From Utricularia gibba (lineage: Eukaryota > Streptophyta > Magnoliopsida > Lamiales > Lentibulariaceae), in assembly GCA_002189035.1 (NCBI GenBank), contig NEEC01000010.1, positions 2,046,001-2,110,000 on the forward strand: 64,000 nt of DNA, in the 5' to 3' direction. Below the pieces are notes generated by a model. The model was not told the origin of the DNA. It saw only the letters and a list, made by a program, of their open reading frames with translations, and made no database searches. The position numbers and the translations under genes are program-made. Below, one piece after another: positions 13,060 to 24,583 of the stretch. Each line of letters begins with the position of its first letter. Within the stretch, counting starts at the first letter, position 1.

Positions 13060-16000
13060 CTATACTGCAATTCGTTGGTACCCCGGCGAATGTTTTTGGT
13101 TGTGGTGAGAACTGGATCGCACTCCCCTCCGCATGAAAAAGCATAGAAGGGCCGATACTAGAATCAACACGAACACTACAATTTCGAAATGCGGCACTGG
13201 TAAAATGGGCATCACATGGAAGCCGCTGCTATCTTCAAAGAAACAGCCCGTATCATTCACAATCTCCTCGTCTTGATTAGCAGTAGCGGGGTCAAGAGCA
13301 AAGTCTAATCTAATTGCTTCGTCCCCAAGTGTGATGCAAGCACTCTTTGATCTGTATCCGGGCGTGCTTGCGATGACTGCATCAATGGGAAGATGATAGC
13401 ATTGATTTGTTAGTCTCACTCTGACTATCAGGGGTTTGCTCTGCAGGAAAAAAGAAACCCTACAGAGTTTTGTATTACTCATCTCAACTCACTAACCTTC
13501 ATACTTTTCTCCAGGGGCTAGTAAGCGATGGTAATCTGCAATTATTTTTGATGCAGTAACCTGTTGATAGAAAAATCAGAACGATTGTAAACGAAAAGCT
13601 GTGCAGATGGAGTGCAAGCTGTTATATGCATACATTGACATTTGTGCCACTGACAGATATGGCTGCTGGCAAGGGCTTCATATCATCAGATGAGTAAGTT
13701 CGTCCGTGTACTCCAGTCTGAATGATTCAGATGTAAAAATCAAATAGCTATAACAGCACATACATAGTTTATACAAAAATAATCTATAACGGGACAGCCT
13801 TGTTCCCCTGACGATAGACGCTATGCATAAATTCCTTGAAACTGCTGGTACCAGGGGCAGTTCTAAAGTATCAAATTGTATATAAGGACAAAAGCATATG
13901 TAGTGACTGGAAAAAAAGCTTCACAGTTCACCACAAAATTTCAGTCCGACAACTGAAGTAGTGGGATTTAGTGTGCATAATGGCAGCTTTCGACATTACC
14001 TCAATGAAAAATTAGTGATAATAATAAAATTTGAGCTAGTCAATCTCTGGAGTAAAGAGTAAGAAAATAGATGAAGAATAATTGAAGTTGCTGTAAACCA
14101 CCTTAACTAGTGAGGCAACAAGGTTAAGCATGCTCAGTCTGTTGTGCTCAAACAAAAGTGGAAGCTGAAAGTGAATATTAAAAGAATCAATCATCATAAA
14201 AAGTTGAGGTCAAGGAGTGGGTGGCTATATTATCAGAAGCAGATCTAACCTCAGTAGCATTAGGCCATTTGTTGTCACTAATCTCCAAGGTAAGTTCAAA
14301 ACATCCATAGTTGATGTAATTCCAATCTTGCATCCCTCCATATATTGGGTACCTGAAAAAAAAAATAGGAAAAGGCAAAGGCAAGTTAAGCAAAGAATGC
14401 ACTAAAATAACTCTTCACGGGAAGGCCATTCGAGAATAAATATAGGGCTCATACTTCACAGCCATACCACAATGCTCCGTTTATAATCCCCCCTGGGAAC
14501 TCCTTGCTTAGGGACATATTATAGTGAGATTTACTGTATACATTAGCCAAGTATCTGAAGGTCTTGTCATCAGGGCATCCAAAGTAGTATCTCCTGCAAT
14601 CGCTTCGTAAGATTAAAGATTATTCAAAAGTAGAAGATCAGACACAAAAACCTCGAAAACACAGATTAAGTGATCGTGCCGCACAAATGCCACTACTAGA
14701 CACTCTCACCAAAGGGCTCAACAATGTGTTCCAAAAACGACTCACTTTTTGTCTTCAGTTCCATCCCATGGGTAATTTGCAACTAATGCTCCCTATTGAA
14801 GGCAGAAAGGCATAAATAAGTTAATTAACATAGGGGTTCATATTTCATCACCTCAGAATTCAGGGAGTATTACCCTGAGCATAAAATCCGAATCGCAGTC
14901 ATTTCATCAATGCCAACTACTTACGTTCATCCTACATAATCTCAATCTTTTAAGCAACAAGAAGAATTACCCCATGCAGACTAGCGGATGCTGTGAAGTG
15001 TATATCTTCCATCCAATTCATAATTGCTTTTGTTTCAGGTTGCCTCAATTCCGTATCATCATTGACATGAAAGAACTATGATAAGAACGTCAGTTAATGC
15101 TAGCTATATTGATCGCAAACAAAATACAAGGGGAAATATGAAACTCTGACCAAAATGCTACCAATCTGGAAATAACCACACCTGGTCAGGAAAATCACGA
15201 TTCAGATCAACATTGTTAAGATTCCCTCGACGTCTTAGGGTGTACCCATCAGGGTTCATTGATGGAAGAATATGGAGGTGGACGTCATTGACAATCAAGG
15301 TTGCCTGTAAAAAGAACCCAGAAAAATATAATAATAAGACTTAGCAGACAACAATACGAGAGGGGTGAGAGCGATTTCGAATTATAAATTTCAGCCAAGC
15401 TTAAAGAACATTGACAAAACGCATATGGGGACATGAAAGGATATACTTTACAAGGAAAAATATATTCAGACCCAAGTAGCTCAATGACCCCAGTTTGCTA
15501 GGACATGAAATTAAGACATTAATGCAAACAACAAACAGAATATAAGGCAATTTATTTCATAAATGTAGTTAGATAATTACCAAAGGATTCTTCATATAAT
15601 TATCACAGAGCCAATTTGCTAGGAGCAACAGAAGCTCGCGGCCTACAGGTTCATCACCATGGACGTTACCAATGAACTGCAATAAGACACCACAAAGCAG
15701 TAGACATAAGTGATGGCATGCTCCTTAAATGGCCAACGTTAATTGAAATCTAATGCAGGACGGTATTTTCTAGGACTACAGAGTAGAAAGAATGACGCAA
15801 AATTTTAGTACCTTGAAAGCAGGTTCTGCCTCTTTACTCCCAGGCTGGTCAGATATTTCTAAAGCCCACTATGATTTTAGGAAGAAAACGAGAGATGAAA
15901 TACTAAGCAAAGCTAATCATAAATATTTGCAAAATAGAATAGCCAAATGAAGCTGCAGTACCAGAGGAACACCAGATGCACTTTTCCCAATGCTGATTGC

Positions 16001-17222
16001 GAATTCCAATAATCCCTCAAAGAGAGAATTAGGAAATGGTTAGTTCCTTGCAAGTTGTATATGACCAGTAATTAAACAACTCCATTGAGTCGCTCCTTCA
16101 TTTCATTAGAGAACTTCCAAATTTGTAAAAACACGTAGCAACTTCCTTATAGATAGACTCCCACCCAGGGTCCCAACAGGAAGTTTGCATTCTCCAAAAG
16201 CTATCATGTACCCGGTTACACAGATCTTACCTATACATTCTAGAAATGTTGCTACACCGTCCGTTGAATTCCTTCATTGCCTTCTCAAGATCAGAATTAC
16301 TCATGTAACCAAGAGCTAACTCTTCACTGAAAGGGATGCAATTTATTTGCATTAGTGCTTAATCAAGCATCGCAGAATTCCATATCAGTAACTAACTTCA
16401 CGTGAAAGGCTGAGAAGCAAACATATACTAAACAGAAATGAGGAAAGGGTTGTCACTTAACAGTTTCTGAATGTACTCCTGCTCTGACATCTGGATAATA
16501 TTTTCCAAATGCAAGCGTCTCCCTTTTCGCCAATTAATACTGTCAAGATAACCTTATTAAAAACAAGAAGAAAAACATTAAAAATCTAAAAGCTTCCCGA
16601 GTCAAATCTTACATATTCATTTAACTCTTCAAAATCAAAGAGACATATACTAGCATACAAAGACACACATACACATGAAACCAACACCGGATTTTAAAAA
16701 TTTGAAAATATTAAGTGCATTGCGAAATAGTTAACTAAATTTCTCTAAATTGATCCACCAGATTCCACAAACTGTCAATTGTATAGTTCACGCGATTTTT
16801 CTGTTTCAGAAATGCCCTGGAGACAATGAAAAAGCACAAAAAATGCGTTGTTTTTCAGCAGCACACAAGTAATGAACACTCATAACAACACATCCCACAA
16901 GTTCGCGCATGGTCACGGCCATAGCAGTAGCACAAGTATCCGGCCAAATTGCATAAACACAGACTTCAAATGTTCCTCTGGATTCTGTTCTTCGACAATA
17001 TCAACTACAAAAATCTACCCGACACTCAGAAAAAGGTTTGAGCAGTGCACTACTTCTTTTTCATCATTTACACAAAATATCCTTTTTCCTAAATTTATAT
17101 CCAAAGCAGGCAGAAATCAAATATACCGGATGCATCCGAGCGAGCCGGAGACGCTCCCTAGCAGTGGCGGAGCAGACGAGAGAAGCTACAAAGAGCGTGA
17201 CAAAGAAGACACGGAGGATCAT
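13060..17222 (-). CDS. SOL1: Membrane-anchored zinc carboxypeptidase (SOL1/carboxypeptidase D-like)
   Basis: M14 metallocarboxypeptidase that removes C-terminal Arg or Lys. Arabidopsis SOL1 processes CLE19 precursor peptide in endosomes. The many-exon gene starts at 17222 with a signal peptide ([19 protein letters not shown]). Later exons carry [17 protein letters not shown], the zinc motif [12 protein letters not shown] (about 15610-15670), [13 protein letters not shown] with [18 protein letters not shown] (15180-15300), LHGG (14980 region), [12 protein letters not shown] and the catalytic glutamate motif [13 protein letters not shown] (14240-14340). The last exon has a transthyretin-like portion, then a transmembrane helix ([15 protein letters not shown]) and a short cytosolic tail. 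I traced the main exons and saw no break, but did not verify every boundary. Confidence 0.88.
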
Positions 17223-17323
17223 CGAACCAATTTGAGAGGAATCAAATGGAATTGCAGGAGCGAATTTGGGACACTTGATCGTAAAGCGTAGCTGTTCATC
17301 GAGCGTTGACCTATTCAACACAA

Positions 17324-17340
17324 CACGTGACATGCACGTG
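17324..17340. promoter_or_regulatory. Two G-boxes upstream of SOL1
   Basis: CACGTG occurs at 17324-17329 and 17335-17340, 11 bp apart start to start (about one helical turn), roughly 100 bp upstream of the SOL1 ATG. G-boxes bind bZIP and bHLH factors. Function here is inferred. Confidence 0.45.
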
Positions 17341-17753
17341 ATAACACTTACCTAATGGGAAAATTAATAAAATCTTCAGTAAATAAATAATTTCCAAATT
17401 TCAAATAAGACATGCATTTACAGTTCTCTCAAATTATTACAATTTTCTCATGCAAAACAAGCAGTGTTTTAAAATCATGGGTTGAATCCAATTCAATCCA
17501 AGATTTTTTGGATTCCGGTTCAATAATTTTTTATAAAAAATAAAAAAATCTTAAATTTCTAAATATTAAATTATAATTATTTTTATTTTTATAATATATT
17601 AATAATGAATTCAATCCGATTCAATACATCATAAAAATAATTTAATTCAAAATCAAAATCAATCAATGTGAGAAAAAAAACGGGACGCGGGGAAGGAATC
17701 AAGATGCGTTCACACGGGCCAACGGATAGACGTCACACACTTCAAAGCTGTGG

Positions 17754-17759
17754 CACGTG
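17754..17759. promoter_or_regulatory. G-box/ABRE upstream of catalase
   Basis: CACGTG inside GGCACGTGGC, 274 bp upstream of the catalase ATG. The GGC extension matches ABRE-type sites, so stress or ABA control is plausible but inferred. Confidence 0.45.
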
Positions 17760-17943
17760 GCACCATCGCAGCGGCTCAAGAAGAGATTATTTTCTTTCTT
17801 TTTTGTGGCCAGGATAAACATTGAATAAATAAATATTTTGCTATTTCGATTTTTGGGTTTTCTTTTTTTTATATTATATTTGTTTACATATTTTGGGTGG
17901 ATATAGGTAGCCACACTCATGGGGCCCACACCGCCACATAATC

Positions 17944-17950
17944 TTTATAT
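17944..17950 (+). promoter_or_regulatory. TATA-like box of catalase
   Basis: TTTATAT 78 bp upstream of the catalase ATG, in a position compatible with a short 5' UTR. It is the best TATA candidate in this promoter. Confidence 0.45.
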
Positions 17951-18027
17951 GCATCGGCTTCTCTGGAGAAACCCACGCTCTAGCGATTCTTATCCTTTTA
18001 GCTCTGGTTTTCCCTCCTCCTCCCTAC

Positions 18028-20452
18028 ATGGATCCGTACAGGGTATGTGTTTCTGTTTTTTTTTTTCTTGTTTACGTGAAATCGATGGATGGAATTGGGT
18101 GGATTGATTTGATTTTGTAGTTCTATGGAAAAAAAAGCCAGGATTTTGATGGATTTCTGAGAGTTTTTTATCGATTTTTCTTTTGGATTAGTCTTTGCGG
18201 GTTTTGGGTTGATGATTTTGTTTCTTCTCGGTGTGTGGGTTGGGAGGATGGGGGTGTTGAGATGTGATTTTGTGTGCAGCATCGTCCTTCGAGCGCGTTT
18301 AATACGCCTTACTGGACCACGAACTCTGGAGCACCAGTATGGAACAATAACCATTCGTTGACTGCTGGAACCAGAGGTATTTTTAATTGATTTCTGGGAT
18401 TTTTCATGTTCGTTAAGAGTTTCGAAGTGCATGCTTGCTGAATTTAGAAAGTGCACGATGATTAGGTGCTCTCGTTTTTTATTTAGCTTTTCACGCATTG
18501 ACATAAGAGGGTGATTTTCCTGATTGGTGTTGTCCTTTGATGTCTGCAGGGCCAATTCTCCTCGAGGACTACCACTTGTTAGAGAAACTTGCCAACTTTG
18601 ACCGTGAGAGGATCCCTGAACGCGTTGTCCATGCTAGAGGTGCCAGTGCAAAGGGTTTTTTTGAGGTCACGCATGATATTTCTAATCTCACATGTGCGGA
18701 CTTTCTTCGGGCTCCTGGTGTTCAGACACCTGTTATTGTTAGATTTTCTACTGTCATCCATGAACGTGGAAGCCCTGAAACTCTCAGAGATCCTAGAGGT
18801 TTTGCTGTGAAATTCTATACTAGAGAGGTATAAAATGTGTTTTTCTTTAGGCATCTTTTCGAGGAAGTTGATGAAACTTACCATCCATGACCCTCGTCAT
18901 AATGTTTTATCTAACAGATCATTTGCCTATTTTTTTTGACACAGGGAAATTTTGATTTGGTGGGGAACAACTTCCCGGTCTTTTTTGTTCGTGATGGAAT
19001 GAAATTCCCTGATATGGTTCATGCTTTGAAACCAAATCCTAAGTCCCACATACAAGAGAACTGGAGAATCCTCGATTTTTTCTCCCATCACCCAGAGAGT
19101 TTGCATATGTTCACTTTCCTCTTTGATGATCTTGGTGTTCCTCAAGATTATAGGCACATGGAAGGGTCTGGTGTCAACACCTATACATTGATCAACAAGG
19201 CCGGGAAAGCACATTATGTGAAGTTTCACTGGAAGCCTACTTGTGGAGTGAAGTGTCTCCTGGAGGATGAAGCTCTCAAGGTTGGAGGAGCTAATCATAG
19301 TCATGCAACGCAGGATCTGTATGATTCGATTGCTGCCGGAAACTTCCCTGAGTGGAAGCTTTTCATTCAGACCATTGATCCGGATCATGAAGACAGATTC
19401 GATTTTGACCCTCTTGATGTAACCAAGACTTGGCCAGAAGACATTTTGCCCCTGCAGCCAGTGGGTCGGTTGGTCTTGAACAGGAACATAGACAACTTCT
19501 TTGCAGAAAATGAGCAGCTCGCTTTTTGCCCCGCCATTATTGTCCCTGGCATCTACTATTCTGATGACAAGCTTCTCCAGACTCGGATATTTTCTTATGC
19601 GGATACACAGAGACACCGTCTTGGACCAAACTATCTCCAGCTTCCAGCAAATGCTCCAAAGACTGCTCATCATAACAATCACCACGAGGGCTTCATGAAT
19701 TTCATGCACAGGGATGAGGAGGTAATTTGACTAAAGCAGGTTCCCTTGATTCGTGAAGGAGCTTTCACTCGTTTGAATGATGCACCAATGTCATTGTTGT
19801 CTTTCCTTGCATTTGTGTGATCAACATTTTGTTTCAGGTAAATTACTTCCCTTCGAGGCATGATCCTTGTCGCCATGCTGACAAAGTCCCCATTCCAACT
19901 GCAGTGTTGCCTGGAAGGCGTGAAAAGGTATGTTTGTTCACTCACATTTTGCTACTGTTTGCTGTGATTTCAATTCTGTTTTTGACTAGAGACTCATCTA
20001 GATTCCACTGTTTAACAAAGAATGCCTAAAAAAAAGAAGTTGCGTTGGATAATATATAGGTCTGCATAGAAAAAGAGAACAACTTCAAGCAGCCAGGGGA
20101 GAGATTCCGCTCCTGGGATTCAGACAGGTAACTCTTGTTCATCAGGGAAAACTTTCTTTAGGTAGAGATCCCCTTCAATGGATTCGGAAAGGTAATCATT
20201 TTTATTGTCTTTCTGGGGTTTTCCAGGCAGGAGAGATTCATCCGTCGGTGGGTTGATGCTCTCTCTGAGCCTCGCGTCACCCCTGAGATCCGCAGCATCT
20301 GGATTTCATACTGGTCTCAGGTACACACCAACAGCTTATCAATCTCCATCATGCAGTATCAGTATCGTTAGTTTCTGTGATTTGTTGCGCAGGCGGACAA
20401 GACCCTCGGGCAGAAACTGGCTTCTCGCGTCAACGTGAAGCCTACCATGTGA
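18028..20452 (+). CDS. CAT: Peroxisomal catalase, 492 aa
   Basis: Haem catalase that dismutates H2O2 to water and oxygen in peroxisomes. Eight exons (18028-18042, 18280-18376, 18550-18827, 18945-19721, 19838-19927, 20060-20127, 20227-20320, 20393-20452) sum exactly to 492 codons plus stop, the normal plant length. Active-site motifs are [15 protein letters not shown] (distal His), [14 protein letters not shown] (distal Asn) and [16 protein letters not shown] (proximal haem-ligand Tyr). The first exon encodes only MDPYR, then HRPSSAFN, as in plant catalases. The C-terminus [13 protein letters not shown] contains the internal QKL-type peroxisomal signal rather than a canonical SKL. The gene appears fully intact. 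It is divergent from SOL1; the shared 0.8-kb gap holds G-boxes. Confidence 0.97.
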
Positions 20453-20589
20453 AAAAACTGTGAAACCACTGCAAGAAAAAAAATGCCGCATGTAGAGAAG
20501 TGATGGTTGATGTTGCACAGTGACTGAAGTCTGCTACAGCCTACAATACCAGTTGTTGTACTTCGCTATGTGTGGTGACTGCTGATAAA

Positions 20590-20624
20590 AATAAACAACC
20601 CCGAAACGCTCTGTTTCCAATAAA
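20590..20624 (+). terminator. Catalase polyadenylation signals
   Basis: Two AATAAA hexamers at 20590-20595 and 20619-20624, 138 and 167 bp after the catalase stop codon. They are ordinary near-upstream elements for 3' end formation. Confidence 0.5.
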
Positions 20625-21083
20625 AAAAAAAGTTGCTTGTAAGAGTGCTGCAGTTAATCATATGTTTAACTCAACAATCAAAGATCAAGCACACAGATGC
20701 TGATTCCCATGCATTATTTGGAAGAACAGACAAACGGTCTATGGTTTTTCAATTGAAACGTGTGCCAATGATCAGTATCATCATCCTTTCAGGTAGAAAC
20801 ACTTCTGCATAGAAACTCGATCACAGCACCAAGGAGAATGTTCAAACATCAAACGCTATCAGCATCAAATAATCAATAATACGGCGATGATCTTGAATCA
20901 AGAAGAAGGAAACTTACAGATAGTGGGGTCTGCGGATCAAAACATGTAACCAGCAGAAGAAAAGCACACTCCCAAGAACATCATAGCTGAAGTTGCGTGC
21001 ATTTCGGAGTGTCATTGACTGATTTCCTCCACGCAATCTTCACAAGTATACCCCAATAGTCTTGATTTTCTATCCAGCAAGAC
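20625..21083. other. Gap between catalase and the mTERF array
   Basis: Convergent intergenic DNA. It should contain the 3' UTR of the first mTERF copy, which reads leftward. I see no other gene. Confidence 0.4.
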
Positions 21084-22101
21084 TCAGTATTTGAGTTCAG
21101 TAAACACTGCTGGATAAGGAGCGACATATTTTTCATGGAATTTCTGATCAGTATACCGGCAAGCAGCTAGAGTAGGCCATTTCTTGATCAGCTTACGCTT
21201 CTCCAAAATCTCCAACACATGCAACCTTGGCTTAATCCGTTTATCGATGCTGCACCATAGAATCGGCGGGTTTGACACTATGGATTTTACTGTGTATTTC
21301 TTGGTGGCGAGAATAATCCTTACTATTCTCTCAATTTTCTCGAGCGATGTAGCGAACACCTGGGGTGCTTTCCTGAATATTTCCAGAATATCAGCATCTG
21401 CGAAGCCCAGGTTCCGAAAAGTTCGAAACTTTAGCTGCCAAGTTTTGTCGTTCATACATGAAAGAACCCAGAGAGCATAGATATACATTTTGGAGCTTGA
21501 ATCCATCCCAAATGTTTCCCAATTTGTCAACATGCTTTCTGAGAATCTCAGGCTTCATGGATAACGCCCCTGGAGCTATACTCAAGAGAAGCATGATGCG
21601 CTGCATAGATAACCCACGAATCTTGAGGAACTCAATGTTTGGGTACAGAGTTTTTCTCAGATCACTTGTTAAGAACCTCAACCCAGGCTTCCTGATAGTA
21701 ACAACTTCACTAACGGAACCCAACAAATTCTGTAGAAGAGAGAGTGAAGGGATGAGCCTCCTGCCTGCACTGGTGCACAGAATTAAGGGTTCTGCGGAGA
21801 TAATCTTTGCAATTTGAGAATCAGAAAACCCAAATTCCTTGAATACGTTGATTTTTGGCTTGATGGATTTCTCCACATTCGCGAGACGCAGTCGCGGCCT
21901 GGCTTTCAACACCTTCTCCAATTGGGTGTCCGAAAATCCGTTCTCCTTCAAGTAAACCGCTATCGGGGTCTTCTCTTTGGCGGGTCGGCTCTCGGAGGCA
22001 GCGATGCTGGAGAAAAAATGCGGCGGAACCGCCCGCCGACAAGAACCTCCTCCCTTGGGAAACAAACAGAAGAAGCTCTTGCGGAGCTGTGCGGAAATCA
22101 T
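21084..22101 (-). pseudogene. mTERF-family protein with a single-base frameshift
   Basis: Intronless mTERF gene for an organellar nucleic-acid-binding protein. It starts MISAQLRKSF with a presequence-like N-terminus, then mTERF repeats (GFSDTQLEKVLKARP, FKEFGFSDSQIAKII). Frame changes at the C3 run 21518-21520 (sense GGG). Dropping one G gives HVDKLETFGMDSSSKMYIYA, which aligns with HVEKL-type sequence in the paralogue at 22760-23830. The second half is clean to the stop (FRKAPQVF, KKWPTLAA, KFHEKYVAPYP). Without the extra base the product would be 338 aa. This one-base insertion contrasts with the losses elsewhere. It could be a young pseudogene, an allele or an assembly error. Confidence 0.8.
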
Positions 22102-22127
22102 GCTGAGGAAACTTGGATTCCTCCGTA

Positions 22128-22136
22128 AGCCCTAAT
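22128..22136. promoter_or_regulatory. Telo-box-like element, mTERF copy 1
   Basis: AGCCCTAAT, a one-mismatch telo box (AAACCCTAA), 27 bp upstream of the ATG at 22101. The flank is homologous to that of the other array members. Confidence 0.35.
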
Positions 22137-22759
22137 TTTCTCCTTTCTCAGTCAACCCAAACAACACAAGGGCAGCAAGGAGAACACAGATTACAAATCA
22201 GGAGTTTTGTGAGCGCCGACGGGGGCTTTGACCTTAGACGAAAAACCGCATTGGAAATGGGTCTTTGAAAAACGATGCTGTTGCACAAGAAAAGGAACGA
22301 ATGCGGGACTCGTCGACGTTGCACAGTGATAGTGTCTCCTACAAGACAAACAACACCATGGCAATCACTTGCAGTGTGGACTGTTCAGATTTTCAAGTGA
22401 AACAGTCACTAGACAACACAATATGTATCAATGATCTTCCGCAAAATCCTCTACTACACAGTGAATCGATCACAAAACCAGGAGAATGCACAGATATCAA
22501 ATTCTGTGCATCATAAAAAAAGAAATGAGCTATCGATGATCTCGAATCAACAACTAAGCAAACTAGCAGCTAGTCAGGTTATCGGCCAAAATTTGCAGCA
22601 TGCTTCATTCATACAACATCGACGCCATCTAACTCTCCCATTTCACATGTAGCAAAGATCAGCCTTTTCTTCAAGCTAGTCAAAGTCCAACCAAAACAGA
22701 CAAAGTTTGATAATTTCGTCTACTTCAAGACTGTAGAAAAACCCCACCTTAAGAGAAGG
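22137..22759. other. Spacer between mTERF copies 1 and 2
   Basis: About 620 bp that should contain the promoter of copy 1 and the 3' UTR of copy 2. No coding signal is supported. Confidence 0.4.
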
Positions 22760-23830
22760 TCATTTTGCTTCTAGCAGGATGCTTTTTTTCTCTCGTTGGG
22801 GTTTCTCAGTGAATACTCTTGGGTAAGGAGCAACAAATTTTTCATGAAATTTCTCATCCGTAGAGCCGAAAGCAACTGCAAGACTACGCCATTTCTTGAG
22901 CAGTTTATTCTTATCCAGAATCACAAGTACTTTCAGTCGTGGCTTCAAACGTTTCTCTAAGCTGAAATAGAAACACACCGGGTACCTCACTAAGGATGAT
23001 ACTGAGTATTTCTTGGTGGCGACAACAGCTTCACAGATTCCCTTAATCTTCTCCTGTGACGTAATGAACACCTGGGGTGCTTTCCTGAATATCATTAGAG
23101 CCTCAGATTCTGTCACACCCATGTCTTTAAAAGTCTGCAACTTTAGTTCCCAAACTCGGTTGCTCATAGATGCAACCGCCCATAAACCATAGATAAACAT
23201 CTCGGAGCTTGGCTCTATTCCCAATCTAGCCAATTTTTCGACACGCTTTCTGATATTTTCAGGCTTGTTGAAAAATGTTGTTGGGCATAAACGTAAAAGA
23301 CGAAGGATACTTCGCCTAGATAGCCCGAGGCCAGTGAGGAATTCAACGTTTGGGGACAGAGATTTCTTCAAGTCACATGTAAAGAATTTGATGCTCTTCC
23401 GCAGAAGTTGGAAAGCGTCGCCAGTAGAATCCAACAAATTCCCTAGCTGGGAAAGTGCAGGGTAAATTCGATTCCTTAAGCTGCAAGACAAAACTATTGG
23501 ATTTTTTGTGACAATGCACGTAATTTCATCAGCAGAAAACCCAAACTTTTGAAAAGTGTCAATCTTCGGCTTTAGGGTTTTTTCCACACTCGCGAAACGC
23601 AGACTCTGCGTTTTACTGAATATAGCCCTCAATTGGGTGTCGGAAAAGCCATTGCTCATCAAGAAGGACGCAGCTGGACAGGAATCATCGGAGTTTCTAT
23701 CACTTTTCGCAGGTGGGCGCTTGGAAGCCAATTGAGGAGCAAGGTTGGAGAAAAAATGGAGGGACGCCGACGAATCTGTTTTCTCTAGCAAACAGAACAA
23801 GCTTTTCCGCAGCTGTGCCGAAATCATCAT
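22760..23830 (-). CDS. mTERF-family protein, about 356 aa, intact
   Basis: Intronless gene for a mitochondrial or plastid mTERF-type protein, a superhelix of ~30-residue repeats that binds organellar DNA or RNA and affects transcription, splicing or ribosome assembly. Tandem ATGs at 23830 and 23827; paralogues favour MISAQLR at 23827. After a short targeting-like region come mTERF motifs: NGFSDTQLRAIFSKTQ, KFGFSADEITCIVTKNP, GLSRRSILRLLRLCP, LARLGIEPSSEMFIY, MGVTESEALMIFRKAPQVF, KKWRSLAVAF, then KFHEKFVAPYPRVF near the end. The frame is open throughout. It is the second member of a same-strand array of four. The specific target is unknown. Confidence 0.9.
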   Translation of the reverse strand: MMISAQLRKSLFCLLEKTDSSASLHFFSNLAPQLASKRPPAKSDRNSDDSCPAASFLMSNGFSDTQLRAIFSKTQSLRFASVEKTLKPKIDTFQKFGFSADEITCIVTKNPIVLSCSLRNRIYPALSQLGNLLDSTGDAFQLLRKSIKFFTCDLKKSLSPNVEFLTGLGLSRRSILRLLRLCPTTFFNKPENIRKRVEKLARLGIEPSSEMFIYGLWAVASMSNRVWELKLQTFKDMGVTESEALMIFRKAPQVFITSQEKIKGICEAVVATKKYSVSSLVRYPVCFYFSLEKRLKPRLKVLVILDKNKLLKKWRSLAVAFGSTDEKFHEKFVAPYPRVFTEKPQREKKSILLEAK

Positions 23831-23840
23831 CACCGAACTC

Positions 23841-24137
23841 TTAGAATTCCCCTCGAAATCCTTTGCAATTCATAGCGATTACAGGATCCACAGAGAGCCT
23901 ACTGCACCCAAAAGGTCGATCTTCGGCTTTAAGGCCACATTGGCGAAACGCAGGCTCTGCCTTTTCCTGAACACGATCTCCAATTGGGTGTCGGAACTTC
24001 AAGAACGATGCAGCTGGTGTGAAATCATCAAACTTTCTGTAGCCCTTGGGAAAGGAGGAGAAAAAATAAGGATTCTTCGGTGAATCTCTCCTTCGAAACA
24101 AACAGCGCACGCCGTTACACAGCTGTGCGGAAATCAT
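23841..24137 (-). pseudogene. Truncated mTERF remnant
   Basis: Starts MISAQLCNGVRCLF like its neighbours (ATG at 24137). About 70 codons in, a deletion of roughly 10 bases after FLK removes the first repeat's start and shifts frame. In another frame the conserved SDTQLEIVF and QSLRFANV can still be read to about 23890. Everything after the second repeat is missing; the next copy starts only about 10 bp further on. It is a fragment left by unequal duplication. Confidence 0.8.
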
Positions 24138-24182
24138 CGTCCCCAAACTCAACAACGTTCCTTCTGAAATCACGATTCACCT

Positions 24183-24192
24183 AAACCCTAAT
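24183..24192. promoter_or_regulatory. Telo box at mTERF remnant
   Basis: AAACCCTAAT 46 bp upstream of the remnant's ATG. The element survives although the gene does not. Confidence 0.4.
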
Positions 24193-24583
24193 CTCCAGAC
24201 TCCGCCTTCGGTGCAGTGAAACGACAACGTTTACCATTTTTAATGACTTTATTTAGACAATTTGAAATAAAATAAAAGCTTTTCAACAATGCACTTCTTT
24301 TTCATTCTAGGAAAACCTGGGCAAAAAGACTTGCTAAGCCATCCTGAACCATCACAGAATGCAGCAACATGCAAATTAAACCTCTGGAAGCAGCAACATT
24401 CAGCATGTCGAAACTGGGACGATGAGGATTCGACCTTGAAAAATCCAAATCGTCTGTAAATTGATGGTTCGGTTCAACTCTATGTTGCACTTCTGGGATA
24501 TGAATCATGGATATGTTCACTGCATCACCATTTGTGAGATGCAAATCCCTGAAACAACACAACTCAAGGCCAATTATTCCGTG
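24193..24583. other. Spacer between mTERF remnant and copy 4
   Basis: About 390 bp with no supported gene. It probably contains the 3' UTR of the mTERF gene at 24584-25666. Confidence 0.4.

Noticed and set aside
17460-17660. Possible small inverted repeat around GAATCCAATTC
   Set aside because: Only a short palindrome in AT-rich DNA; no paired arms could be traced.
18927-19709. 260-aa ORF antisense to the large catalase exon
   Set aside because: Opposite strand of a fully conserved catalase exon; no family signal. It is a codon-composition shadow.
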